The position numbers and the translations under genes are program-made. From Flavobacteriaceae bacterium (GTDB lineage: Bacteria; Bacteroidota; Bacteroidia; Flavobacteriales; Flavobacteriaceae), in contig JAGYJA010000011.1 of assembly GCA_018402385.1 (NCBI GenBank), positions 62,001-126,000 of the forward strand: DNA of 64,000 nucleotides, given 5' to 3'. Every line of letters starts with the position of its first letter. The stretch's first letter is position 1. Below, piece by piece: positions 8,096 to 15,514 of this stretch. Below the pieces are notes generated by a model. It did no database searches and had not been told where the DNA came from. It saw nothing but the letters and a program-made list of their open reading frames with translations.

Positions 8096-11000
8096 TTAAG
8101 AGCCTTTAAACCAGTATTCCATAGAATCATATAATACCTTGCCACTTTCTGAGTTTGCAAACATGGTTTCAGTATTCCGAAATTTTTTACGCACCGTTAA
8201 TCCATTTTTATCTTTTTCGGAATCTTTAATTTTGAGCAGAAAGAATGATTTATAAGCACTATTAGTCACATTAATATTATTACAATTATTTAATGCAAAA
8301 TCCACTGCCCAATGAAGCAAAGTGCCGCCATAAGGTTCAAAAACTTTGTGTGAAGAGTGACCTACATGATCTAATATTTTTAGCATTAATTTCGCTCTTG
8401 CCTCAGCATAGCCATCATCTTCATAAATGTTTACATCCGTAAACTTCTTTATTTCAAAATCTGGTAGTTTTGCTAATAACTCAAATTGCTTTAATAGGAC
8501 TTGATCTGAGACTTTAACGTTATACTTATAAAATTCAGGTACAACAAAAAAAGATGCTCTTAAGAGGTTATTGAAGAAAAGCTCCTGTTCACCTTTGTTA
8601 AATGACATTTCAAGTTTATTATATATTGTTTTAAATAATGTAACATCATTAATTTGTAAAGCAATAGCAGCTAAGTGATTATGTTGATTAAATACTATTA
8701 TATCAGTGAAATCTTTATTATACTTAAAGTAATTAGCTACATCATCACTTGAGTAAGGAAGCCCTAAGAGGATGGCATATTTTAGGTATACATTTTTTAT
8801 AAGTCGATACTTTATGCTATGCTCTGATTCTAAGCTATTTTCAGTTAATTTCCCATTGGAAAATTGATTCTCGGTTCGGCTTATCTCGCTTTCCAAGTTC
8901 TTCCAACCCATTCTTTTCATTTCTTTTAATCCATCAATGTAGTTTTGAATTTTATTATCCATTGAAATCTTTTCATTAGATGCATTGTTTATAAAATGAA
9001 CTATATATTCTTTTTTAATCACCTGATTGACAAAACCTGATTTTAACCATTCAAAGAACTCTAAGTTTAATAAAGCCCGTTCGTTGTTTGTTAGTGATTT
9101 ACTATTTAACAGGTACTTATCGTACTTGGTGACATAGTTTAACTGATCACTACTCGCATTAGCATATTGAGAATTTCTTAGTTTACGCAGTTCTTCTTCG
9201 TTTTTTAGATATTTAATCTTTTCTTGTAGATTTAGTGGCTCAACTTGTTTTGATGGTTGTGAACCTGACATTTTAAGAAGATCAACTATGGTTGGGAAGG
9301 CAGTATTGATTTTGATAAGGTTGTGTTCAATAACTAGCGATGCCTTGCTTTCTGAAGGTGTTTTTTTTAGTTCTGACAGCAAGAATTGACTTGTTAAACT
9401 TTCAAAGTACGTGTTTGATTGAATTTCAGATTTTAGTTTACTAGATTCAAGAATAGTATGGAAATACCTTGAGTCGTTAAGTGACCTTTTTAAAAGTTGG
9501 TTAGTTAAGGATGTGATTTTTTCTGGTTCATTGATTTCATCAATGTATGATAGTGATAATTCGGGATTAATTGAGGCAGTATAAACTATGAAAGGAATCG
9601 ATAATCTGTATTTGCTTTCATAACTAGCTCGTTTTGGCGAAAGTTTGAGCAAAACGGACAAAGCTTCCGAAGAATTTGATTCCACTGCAATATCGATTGG
9701 GCTTTTATTTTCAATTTTAAATTCCGTAGAAACCCCTAAATCAGAAAGTCGTTTTATGGTTTTAGGACTATTTTCAGCTGCAGAAAGCATTATAACTTGT
9801 TCTGATTTTTTCAAAACTTCAGATTGATTTAAATCCGAAACATACTGGTTAAGAATTACTTGTACTGCATCGGGATTATCTAAACTTATAGCCTGATGAA
9901 GTATAGATCGACCGTCGATTTCTATGTCCCTATCCAAACCTGCTTTAAAAAAAGCCTTAATATAATCGATATCATTGTTCATTAAAGCATCATTGATTTC
10001 ATCAATTGCTTTCTTTCTAATTTGGTCAAAATATCGTGTTTTTTCTTTGTCAAGATATTTAGAATCAATTTCTTTAGCGGTTGTCAAAGCCACGTAAGCA
10101 AGCATACTGCTATTTAATTCGTATAATTCTCCAAGATAAAAATAGTTGTCTGCGGTAGGGTTTGCATTACTGAGTTTTGCAGCGTAGGCAATTGCAGCCT
10201 TATGAAATACTTTTAAACCAGTTTGTTCAAAGAGATTAAGTTTTCTGGTAATTACTTGTTTAAGCTTCGCTTCTGATGATAATAAATTATTAGGAATTGA
10301 GGCTTCAGGTTGTACGGGTTTCGAGCAGTCATTTACCATCCAGTTGGTATTATCAACACTAAACTCATTTCGAATCTTCCAACTGAAGCATAGCAAATGA
10401 TTTACATACTCTAAGTTATATTTTTCGTCATACTCGCTTTCAGAATATGCCGCTCTCTTATAAAACTCTACAATCAAGTTATAGTTAGCCTGATAAGCTT
10501 CTTTCTGAATTGCTGAAAATTTTGATAATTTTTGATCTTCTAAGGCCCTTTTCCTGGCAGCGAGTTCTTTATCGGCTTCATTTATGTCTGCTAAAGTTTC
10601 TAATGTATTTATAGCATTAATGAAGCCTCCTAAGTAATCTTTTGAGTTGATTTGTTGAGCTAATTCAGCACCTCTTTGTGAGCCATACTCAAAAGAATTT
10701 TGGACAAACTGAGCTTCCAATTCTTCAATATTCTGTATTTTAGATTGGAAATCAGCTAAAATATCATTTGGGTTACTTGAAAGAATTAGTTCTGAATAAT
10801 CATTGAGCTGGTTTGTGATTCCTTCGACTAATGATTTCCCTTGCTGCGTTACCCCTTTATTATAACTATAATACGCATAACCCTGTGGATCATATTGATC
10901 CATGATAGTTTCCTGCAAGTTTTCAGGTGGGACTGTATAATTGGATGCCACCGAATTATTTATTTGGCTGCTATTTCCTTCTATAATATCACAAGAAGTC

Positions 11001-11620
11001 AGTGGTTGTGTACTTAATCGTGGAGTTGCACCTCTGAAATCATCAAAACTTTTGTGTGTAGATTGCATTGTAGCAACCAGGTTATCAGCGTACTCCTGAG
11101 AAGGCACTCCATTAATACATTGGCAATAAGCCACAAAAAATTGACCGGCATAGGCAGAGAGCTGGCCGTCTAACTCGCTTAATCTCGAAGATTCCTGGAC
11201 ACAGTTGGTGCCGCTTTCTAGAGTCATACCGCCTGTACTATTATTTCCTTTTAAACACCAATTAGGATGAAAAGAAGTAAAGGGAGGCTCTAAATCTCCA
11301 AAAACACTTAAATCCTTATCATAAAATGTACCATCACCTTGCAAAATTGAGGAAGGCGTGCGACTTAGAAAAGCTTTATTGCTTAGTTTTTTGGCTTCTT
11401 CAAGTGTTGCCACGCCTTTTTTGCATTTGCAATCTGCCACCCAATAGCCCGCAATTTTTTTGAGTTCTTCTTGGGTGAGTTTGTCCTTTCCGGTATTGGT
11501 ATTTCTTTTGCTTAATTCAGCTACAATTGTACTTTCAGAGCCATTGTATTTGCAGTCGCTTTGGGCAAATAGATAACTACTTGAAATAAAAAGTCCTACT
11601 GTAATGATTATAGTTTTCAT
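8096..11620 (-). CDS. Large secreted protein: 8-Cys N-module (copy 2) with ankyrin-like C-part
   Basis: This 1174-residue protein has a signal peptide at residues 1-19 (VGLFISSSYLFAQ). Residues 21-213 form copy 2 of the cysteine-rich module. Residues 230-560 are mostly helical, including a charged stretch (ANINEADKELAARKRALEDQ-like, near 340-360) and a TPR-like part (NYFYLGELYELNSSMLAYVA). Residues 555-700 show ankyrin-like helix pairs: DGRSILHQAISLDNPDAVQV, then ENKSPIDIAVESNSSEALSV. A further unit near the end reads GGTLLHWAVDFALNN. Ankyrin arrays bind proteins; nothing catalytic is visible. It is the longest gene of the left operon, 27 bases after the WG copy and 68 before copy 1. Its C-part is unrelated to that of either sister, which is the notable feature. 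Function unknown. Confidence 0.88.
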   Translation of the reverse strand: MKTIIITVGLFISSSYLFAQSDCKYNGSESTIVAELSKRNTNTGKDKLTQEELKKIAGYWVADCKCKKGVATLEEAKKLSNKAFLSRTPSSILQGDGTFYDKDLSVFGDLEPPFTSFHPNWCLKGNNSTGGMTLESGTNCVQESSRLSELDGQLSAYAGQFFVAYCQCINGVPSQEYADNLVATMQSTHKSFDDFRGATPRLSTQPLTSCDIIEGNSSQINNSVASNYTVPPENLQETIMDQYDPQGYAYYSYNKGVTQQGKSLVEGITNQLNDYSELILSSNPNDILADFQSKIQNIEELEAQFVQNSFEYGSQRGAELAQQINSKDYLGGFINAINTLETLADINEADKELAARKRALEDQKLSKFSAIQKEAYQANYNLIVEFYKRAAYSESEYDEKYNLEYVNHLLCFSWKIRNEFSVDNTNWMVNDCSKPVQPEASIPNNLLSSEAKLKQVITRKLNLFEQTGLKVFHKAAIAYAAKLSNANPTADNYFYLGELYELNSSMLAYVALTTAKEIDSKYLDKEKTRYFDQIRKKAIDEINDALMNNDIDYIKAFFKAGLDRDIEIDGRSILHQAISLDNPDAVQVILNQYVSDLNQSEVLKKSEQVIMLSAAENSPKTIKRLSDLGVSTEFKIENKSPIDIAVESNSSEALSVLLKLSPKRASYESKYRLSIPFIVYTASINPELSLSYIDEINEPEKITSLTNQLLKRSLNDSRYFHTILESSKLKSEIQSNTYFESLTSQFLLSELKKTPSESKASLVIEHNLIKINTAFPTIVDLLKMSGSQPSKQVEPLNLQEKIKYLKNEEELRKLRNSQYANASSDQLNYVTKYDKYLLNSKSLTNNERALLNLEFFEWLKSGFVNQVIKKEYIVHFINNASNEKISMDNKIQNYIDGLKEMKRMGWKNLESEISRTENQFSNGKLTENSLESEHSIKYRLIKNVYLKYAILLGLPYSSDDVANYFKYNKDFTDIIVFNQHNHLAAIALQINDVTLFKTIYNKLEMSFNKGEQELFFNNLLRASFFVVPEFYKYNVKVSDQVLLKQFELLAKLPDFEIKKFTDVNIYEDDGYAEARAKLMLKILDHVGHSSHKVFEPYGGTLLHWAVDFALNNCNNINVTNSAYKSFFLLKIKDSEKDKNGLTVRKKFRNTETMFANSESGKVLYDSMEYWFKGS
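10986..11563 (-). repeat. Triplicated N-terminal module, copy 2 (mosaic)
   Basis: This copy looks recombinant. The part coding for the first ~110 residues matches copy 1 (GKDKLTQEELKKIAGYW, ATLEEAKKLSNKAFLSRTP), while the part coding for the last ~80 residues matches copy 3 (CVQESSRLSEL, YAGQFFVAYCQCINGVPS, MQSTHKSFDDF). The switch lies near 11195-11215. Confidence 0.9.
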
Positions 11621-11647
11621 ATTCCATTTGTTTTTAAGTCTTATAAT

Positions 11648-14296
11648 TTAGTCAACACGTTTTCCGGTTTTGTCAATAAAAAAATATTCACCCTTTCGTT
11701 TCACCTGTGCCTTACCTTCAGAAAAATTATCTATCCAATCATATTCAAATGGAATTACTATTTCACCTGTTGCATCTATACAGCCCCATTTTGTACCTTT
11801 TTGAACTCGAGCCAAGCCTTTGTAGAAACCTCTGGCGCCTTTAAATTTCAAATGAATAACTTCTTCGCCTCTTTTATTTATATAACCATACTTACTACCT
11901 TTTTTTACTACGGCTAAACCTTCCGAAAAATTTTCAGCGCCATTATATTTTGGGGGAATCACTTCTTTGCCTGTTTTGTCCACATATCCATAATCACTAA
12001 AATATAATACAACGGCCAAACCTTCACTGAAATCTCCAACAAATCCATATTGTAGAGGTACAATGTAATCCCCTTTTTTATTTATGAAACCATATTTATT
12101 ATTTACACTCACACCTGCTAAGCCTTCTGAAAACTCCCATGCATCGTCAAATATTAACGGAATAACCTCTATGCCTTCGGGGTTTATATAACCGTATTTA
12201 TTGTCATTCATTACTTTAGATAAACCCTCAGAAAAATCACCAACTAAATCATATTGCGTTGGAATAACCTCATTGCCTTTTTTGTCAATAAAACCGAATT
12301 TTCCATTATGCATTTTTATTTGAAGATCTTCCCCTCCAAATATTTGCTTACCCTTTGATAGTAAGTGCTCTTGCTTATTAGCTACTTCAGCTTTTTCTTC
12401 ATTTATAATATTTTCTATATAGGGTGTAATTTGTTTGTTGGCATCTTTAAAAAAAGGGTTATTTATTCTATCAAAGTTTACATAATTATTATAGCGAACA
12501 AGACCATTTAAAGACAGCTCCATTTCAGTTCCCAAATATGGATCATCTTTGCTTTCGATAAAATAAGAGATCTTGGGATAGTATGTATTTTCTTCACAAT
12601 GGTTAAATGTTATTGTACTCTCAAAGTCTTTTGGGTTTAAACTAAAGTTATTTATAGAAAGAATAACTTCATTTTTTATTTCAAACTCCCCTTGATCTAA
12701 AGGAATTAAATAGCAATCCCAAATTTCACCGTTCCCTTTTAAATGCTTTATGGTTATCTGATCATCAGTTATTTTTACAGTAGTTTTTGATTTTTTTGGT
12801 TGAGATTCAATTATTCGTTTTATGTAATCACGCGTTTTTTCAACCTTAAAGTCTTCAAGACCGATATAGCTGCTTAAATAGTAGTCTGCTATTTCATTAT
12901 GTCCAATATGCTGGAAATAGAGCGTTTTAGTGAGTTTAATTTCATCATAAGCTTTGCTGAAAGCTTGATTTTTATTTAGAACATAGGGAGGATGCTTAAT
13001 CTCTGTATATTTGTCCTTTAAAAACTGAATTTCACTAAGCAATTTATTTAAGGTATATTTCTGTATTTTTTGAATTTCAGCATTGTAATCTTGAATATTA
13101 CGGTCGGTATCCCAAGAGGTAACGTACCAAAAATACATATAACGATCAACAGCAGTAAAGGCATTATACTTTTCAAATTCTTGTTCTTTTTTAAAGAGCT
13201 TCTCAATATACCCTGAGTTTATATTGGAGGATAATTCAATGATAGCAATTTCGTCAAAGAGCACTTTTAAATTTTTAACACTAGCTCTTATAGCTTTTAG
13301 CACCTGTTTTTGTTCATCGGTGAGTTGCTTTTCTTCAGTTTTTCCAAAAAGTGATTTTGCAACTGCAACACCAATATCTATGGCTTGGGATACTTCATAT
13401 ATTTGCATTGCTTCATTGTCTGCCGGATTCACACCAAAAATTCCAGAAATTTGATTATTGAAACCTCTTAACTCTCCATATTTTTCTTGAATTTGCCCAA
13501 CTTCGTTAGATAGGTTTTTTATTTTGGGGTTATTTGAAAATTGAGCTATCTCATGTATAAAACCACCCGCTAAATCGCTGATTTCTCCGCCAATTAACAT
13601 GTTGCCAAAGTTTCTTTCTAATGGTTTGCTCCCATTACCGTATTCAGATCCGGGTACTACATCACAAGAAGTCAGTGGTTGTGTACTTAATCGTGGAGTT
13701 GCACCTCTGAAATCATCAAAACTTTTGTGTGTAGATTGCATTGTAGCAACCAGGTTATCAGCATATTCCTTACTCGGCACTCCATTAATACATTGGCAAT
13801 AAGCCACAAAAAATTGACCGGCATAGGCAGAGAGCTGGCCGTCTAACTCGCTTAATCTCGAAGATTCCTGGACACAGTTGGTACCGCTTTCTAGAGTCAT
13901 ACCGCCTGTACTATTATTTCCTTTTAAACACCAATTAGGATGAAAAGAAGTAAAGGGAGGCTCTAAATCTCCAAAAACACTTAAATCCTTATCATAAAAT
14001 GTACCATCACCTTGCAAAACTGAAGAAGGTCTACGACTTAGAAAAGCTTCATTGCTTAGTTTTTTGGCTTCTTCAATTGTTTCTACACCTTTTTTACATT
14101 TGCAATCTGCCACCCAATACCTTGCAATTGTTTTGAGTTCTTCTTGGTTGAGTTTGTCTATGCCGGTATTTGTATTTCTTTTACTTAATTCAGCTACAAT
14201 TGCGCTTTCAGAGCCATTGTATTTGCAGTCGCTTTGCGCAAATGAAGAAATATTTAAAGCGAAAACAGCTACAAATAGGATTGTGATATGTTTCAT
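11648..14296 (-). CDS. Secreted protein: 8-Cys N-module (copy 3), helical middle, WG repeats
   Basis: This 882-residue protein has a signal peptide (FVAVFALNISSFAQ) and copy 3 of the cysteine-rich module at residues 22-214. Residues 218-430 form the helical middle domain shared with the frameshifted gene at 5741-8027. Residues 430-640 form a mixed region that includes a beta-rich stretch (KITDDQITIKHLKGNGEIWD). From about residue 660 to the end there are about seven WG-type repeats (KFGFIDKKGNEVIPTQY, KYGYINPEGIEVIP, KYGFINKKGDYIVP, DYGYVDKTGKEVIP and so on), spaced about 35 residues apart with F-S-E-G-L-A between them. It lies 22 bases after the lipoprotein gene. As an intact relative, it serves as the reference for the broken gene. 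Its function is unknown; a binding or scaffold role at the cell envelope is inferred from the architecture only. Confidence 0.9.
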   Translation of the reverse strand: MKHITILFVAVFALNISSFAQSDCKYNGSESAIVAELSKRNTNTGIDKLNQEELKTIARYWVADCKCKKGVETIEEAKKLSNEAFLSRRPSSVLQGDGTFYDKDLSVFGDLEPPFTSFHPNWCLKGNNSTGGMTLESGTNCVQESSRLSELDGQLSAYAGQFFVAYCQCINGVPSKEYADNLVATMQSTHKSFDDFRGATPRLSTQPLTSCDVVPGSEYGNGSKPLERNFGNMLIGGEISDLAGGFIHEIAQFSNNPKIKNLSNEVGQIQEKYGELRGFNNQISGIFGVNPADNEAMQIYEVSQAIDIGVAVAKSLFGKTEEKQLTDEQKQVLKAIRASVKNLKVLFDEIAIIELSSNINSGYIEKLFKKEQEFEKYNAFTAVDRYMYFWYVTSWDTDRNIQDYNAEIQKIQKYTLNKLLSEIQFLKDKYTEIKHPPYVLNKNQAFSKAYDEIKLTKTLYFQHIGHNEIADYYLSSYIGLEDFKVEKTRDYIKRIIESQPKKSKTTVKITDDQITIKHLKGNGEIWDCYLIPLDQGEFEIKNEVILSINNFSLNPKDFESTITFNHCEENTYYPKISYFIESKDDPYLGTEMELSLNGLVRYNNYVNFDRINNPFFKDANKQITPYIENIINEEKAEVANKQEHLLSKGKQIFGGEDLQIKMHNGKFGFIDKKGNEVIPTQYDLVGDFSEGLSKVMNDNKYGYINPEGIEVIPLIFDDAWEFSEGLAGVSVNNKYGFINKKGDYIVPLQYGFVGDFSEGLAVVLYFSDYGYVDKTGKEVIPPKYNGAENFSEGLAVVKKGSKYGYINKRGEEVIHLKFKGARGFYKGLARVQKGTKWGCIDATGEIVIPFEYDWIDNFSEGKAQVKRKGEYFFIDKTGKRVD
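13660..14237 (-). repeat. Triplicated N-terminal module, copy 3
   Basis: This copy differs from copies 1 and 2 mainly in the part coding for the first ~80 residues (GIDKLNQEELKTIARYW, VETIEEAKKLSNEAFLSRRP). It matches copy 2 closely in the second half. The central stretch around PPFTSFHPNWC is the same in all three. Confidence 0.9.
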
Positions 14297-14318
14297 TATA
14301 CAAAGAGTTTGTTAAGGT

Positions 14319-14867
14319 TTAACAAGGGTCAAAGTCGATTTGAATATATTTACCATCCCTGTTAAATTCTTCCTCGGTATCAAAGTCTCTATGCACCATA
14401 TCAAAATCAAACCTGAGTTGCTGAAAATTTTCTCTGGTTATTTCATCTTCAAAAAATTGACCGCCTACTAAAAATTTAGCATAGTCAACACCATCAATGG
14501 TTTCAGTACTTATAAAAGTCAAAATGGGCTCTAAATTCACAGAAGTATTGTTGTAAAAAATAATAAAATCAATGTTGTCAAAACCGGATTGAAGTTCTTC
14601 TGAACTGGGAATGTAAACATTGAAAGAATAAGTTTGGAGAAATCCTGTGGGTAAATTTTCAAAACACACCAAATCACGTATAAATGTAGAGGTGGTTTCA
14701 ATTTCGGAAGTAAGAATATCATCCCCATTGATACGCGTATTTCCAAAAAGAAATTGATTTACCCAAACAGGGTCTCCGGAAAAATCTAGGTCATCATCCT
14801 CTTCTTCACAAGAGGAAAAAGAAAAACTGATTAAAATAAGTATTGGTATTATAAAGAGTTTTTTCAT
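14319..14867 (-). CDS. Surface-type lipoprotein of unknown function
   Basis: I place the start at 14867 (product of 182 residues) because this ATG is followed directly by a lipoprotein signal peptide, KKLFIIPILILISFSFSSC; the ATG at 14897 would add ten polar residues in front. The cysteine is followed at once by EEEDDDLD. An acidic run after the lipid-bearing cysteine is the known lipoprotein export signal for surface display in Capnocytophaga and Flavobacterium, so an outer-face location is likely. The remainder is a small beta-rich domain (VWVNQFLFGNTRINGD; TYSFNVYIPSSEELQSGF; FLVGGQFFEDEITRENFQQL) with a C-terminal cysteine, and I do not recognise the family. It is the second gene of the left operon, between the small secreted protein and the WG protein. 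Confidence 0.82.
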   Translation of the reverse strand: MKKLFIIPILILISFSFSSCEEEDDDLDFSGDPVWVNQFLFGNTRINGDDILTSEIETTSTFIRDLVCFENLPTGFLQTYSFNVYIPSSEELQSGFDNIDFIIFYNNTSVNLEPILTFISTETIDGVDYAKFLVGGQFFEDEITRENFQQLRFDFDMVHRDFDTEEEFNRDGKYIQIDFDPC

Positions 14868-14926
14868 CGGTTTCAGAATTGTTTGTTTTTTCATCATGAT
14901 ATTTTTTAAATTGTTAATTATTATTT

Positions 14927-15331
14927 CTACCAGTATCCTTTTTCTCCTTCAAAAAAGACCTTGTCTATAACATATGACTCATTACCACCTCCATTTTTTT
15001 GTGCACAATTGTAGCAACTTGCTTTGTGAGTTTGGCCAGATTTTACATTGGTGCTCCCTTGGGTGATCTCTCCATTTTTATGGTATATTTTAAACGAGAA
15101 TCTCACATGTTTGTCGTAGTTATTTTTAAATTGGTAATACCCCGAATCACCGGAGTCATACTCACAAAGTTTTACATATAGGTGTTCATAAGTGCTTGGA
15201 GAATCCCACTCTGTACATTGATCAACTGTCTTTACAAGTGGATATTTATTTACTTCTAAGGGAGAACTATTTGTAAGTGTAAAAATGAAAATAAACAATG
15301 GTAAAACAAGAAATGAAGTAGTTGATTTCAT
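14927..15331 (-). CDS. Small secreted cysteine-containing protein, first gene of left operon
   Basis: This protein of 134 residues has a signal peptide at its N-terminus (FLVLPLFIFIFTLTNSSP). The mature part has four cysteines (QCTEW, KLCEYD, SCYNC), suggesting disulfides, and an alternating beta pattern (YYQFKNNYDKHVRFSFKIYH, then V-K-S-G-Q-T turn). This resembles the beta-rich N-domain of the coiled-coil protein at 1101-2375 in order of strands and in the N-N...K-V.V pattern; the relationship is tentative. It is the first gene after the 182-base gap that follows the LytTR regulator. A promoter-like sequence at 15353-15367 lies 22 bases upstream of its ATG, so it probably opens the long operon. 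Function unknown. Confidence 0.8.
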   Translation of the reverse strand: MKSTTSFLVLPLFIFIFTLTNSSPLEVNKYPLVKTVDQCTEWDSPSTYEHLYVKLCEYDSGDSGYYQFKNNYDKHVRFSFKIYHKNGEITQGSTNVKSGQTHKASCYNCAQKNGGGNESYVIDKVFFEGEKGYW

Positions 15332-15352
15332 GATTCATTGATTTTTAATGTT

Positions 15353-15367
15353 GACCACTAAACTATA
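15353..15367 (-). promoter_or_regulatory. Promoter-like 15-mer before the left operon, shared with 29728-29742
   Basis: The plus-strand sequence GACCACTAAACTATA (minus strand TATAGTTTAGTGGTC) occurs exactly here and 5' of the gene at 27442-29712. In both places it is 16-22 bases upstream of the ATG. It contains TAGTTTAG, a near match to the Bacteroidota -7 box TAnnTTTG. I see no convincing -33 TTG. The gap 15332-15514 contains nothing else I can identify. Confidence 0.5.
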
Positions 15368-15514
15368 GGTATGGTAGTAAATACCCTAATTTTATAAGTA
15401 TTTTGTCATGAAATGCATAAAAAGCAACACGAATAACAATTATATTATAACCCGTGATTTATTTTTAAGAAATTGAAGTGTAGTTGTAGGAATAGATTTC
15501 TAGAGTTGAAGAAC

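Noticed and set aside
7390..14237. Insertion sequence or transposon carrying the repeats
   Set aside because: The repeated segments are in-frame parts of three genes; no transposase, terminal inverted repeats or target duplications were found.
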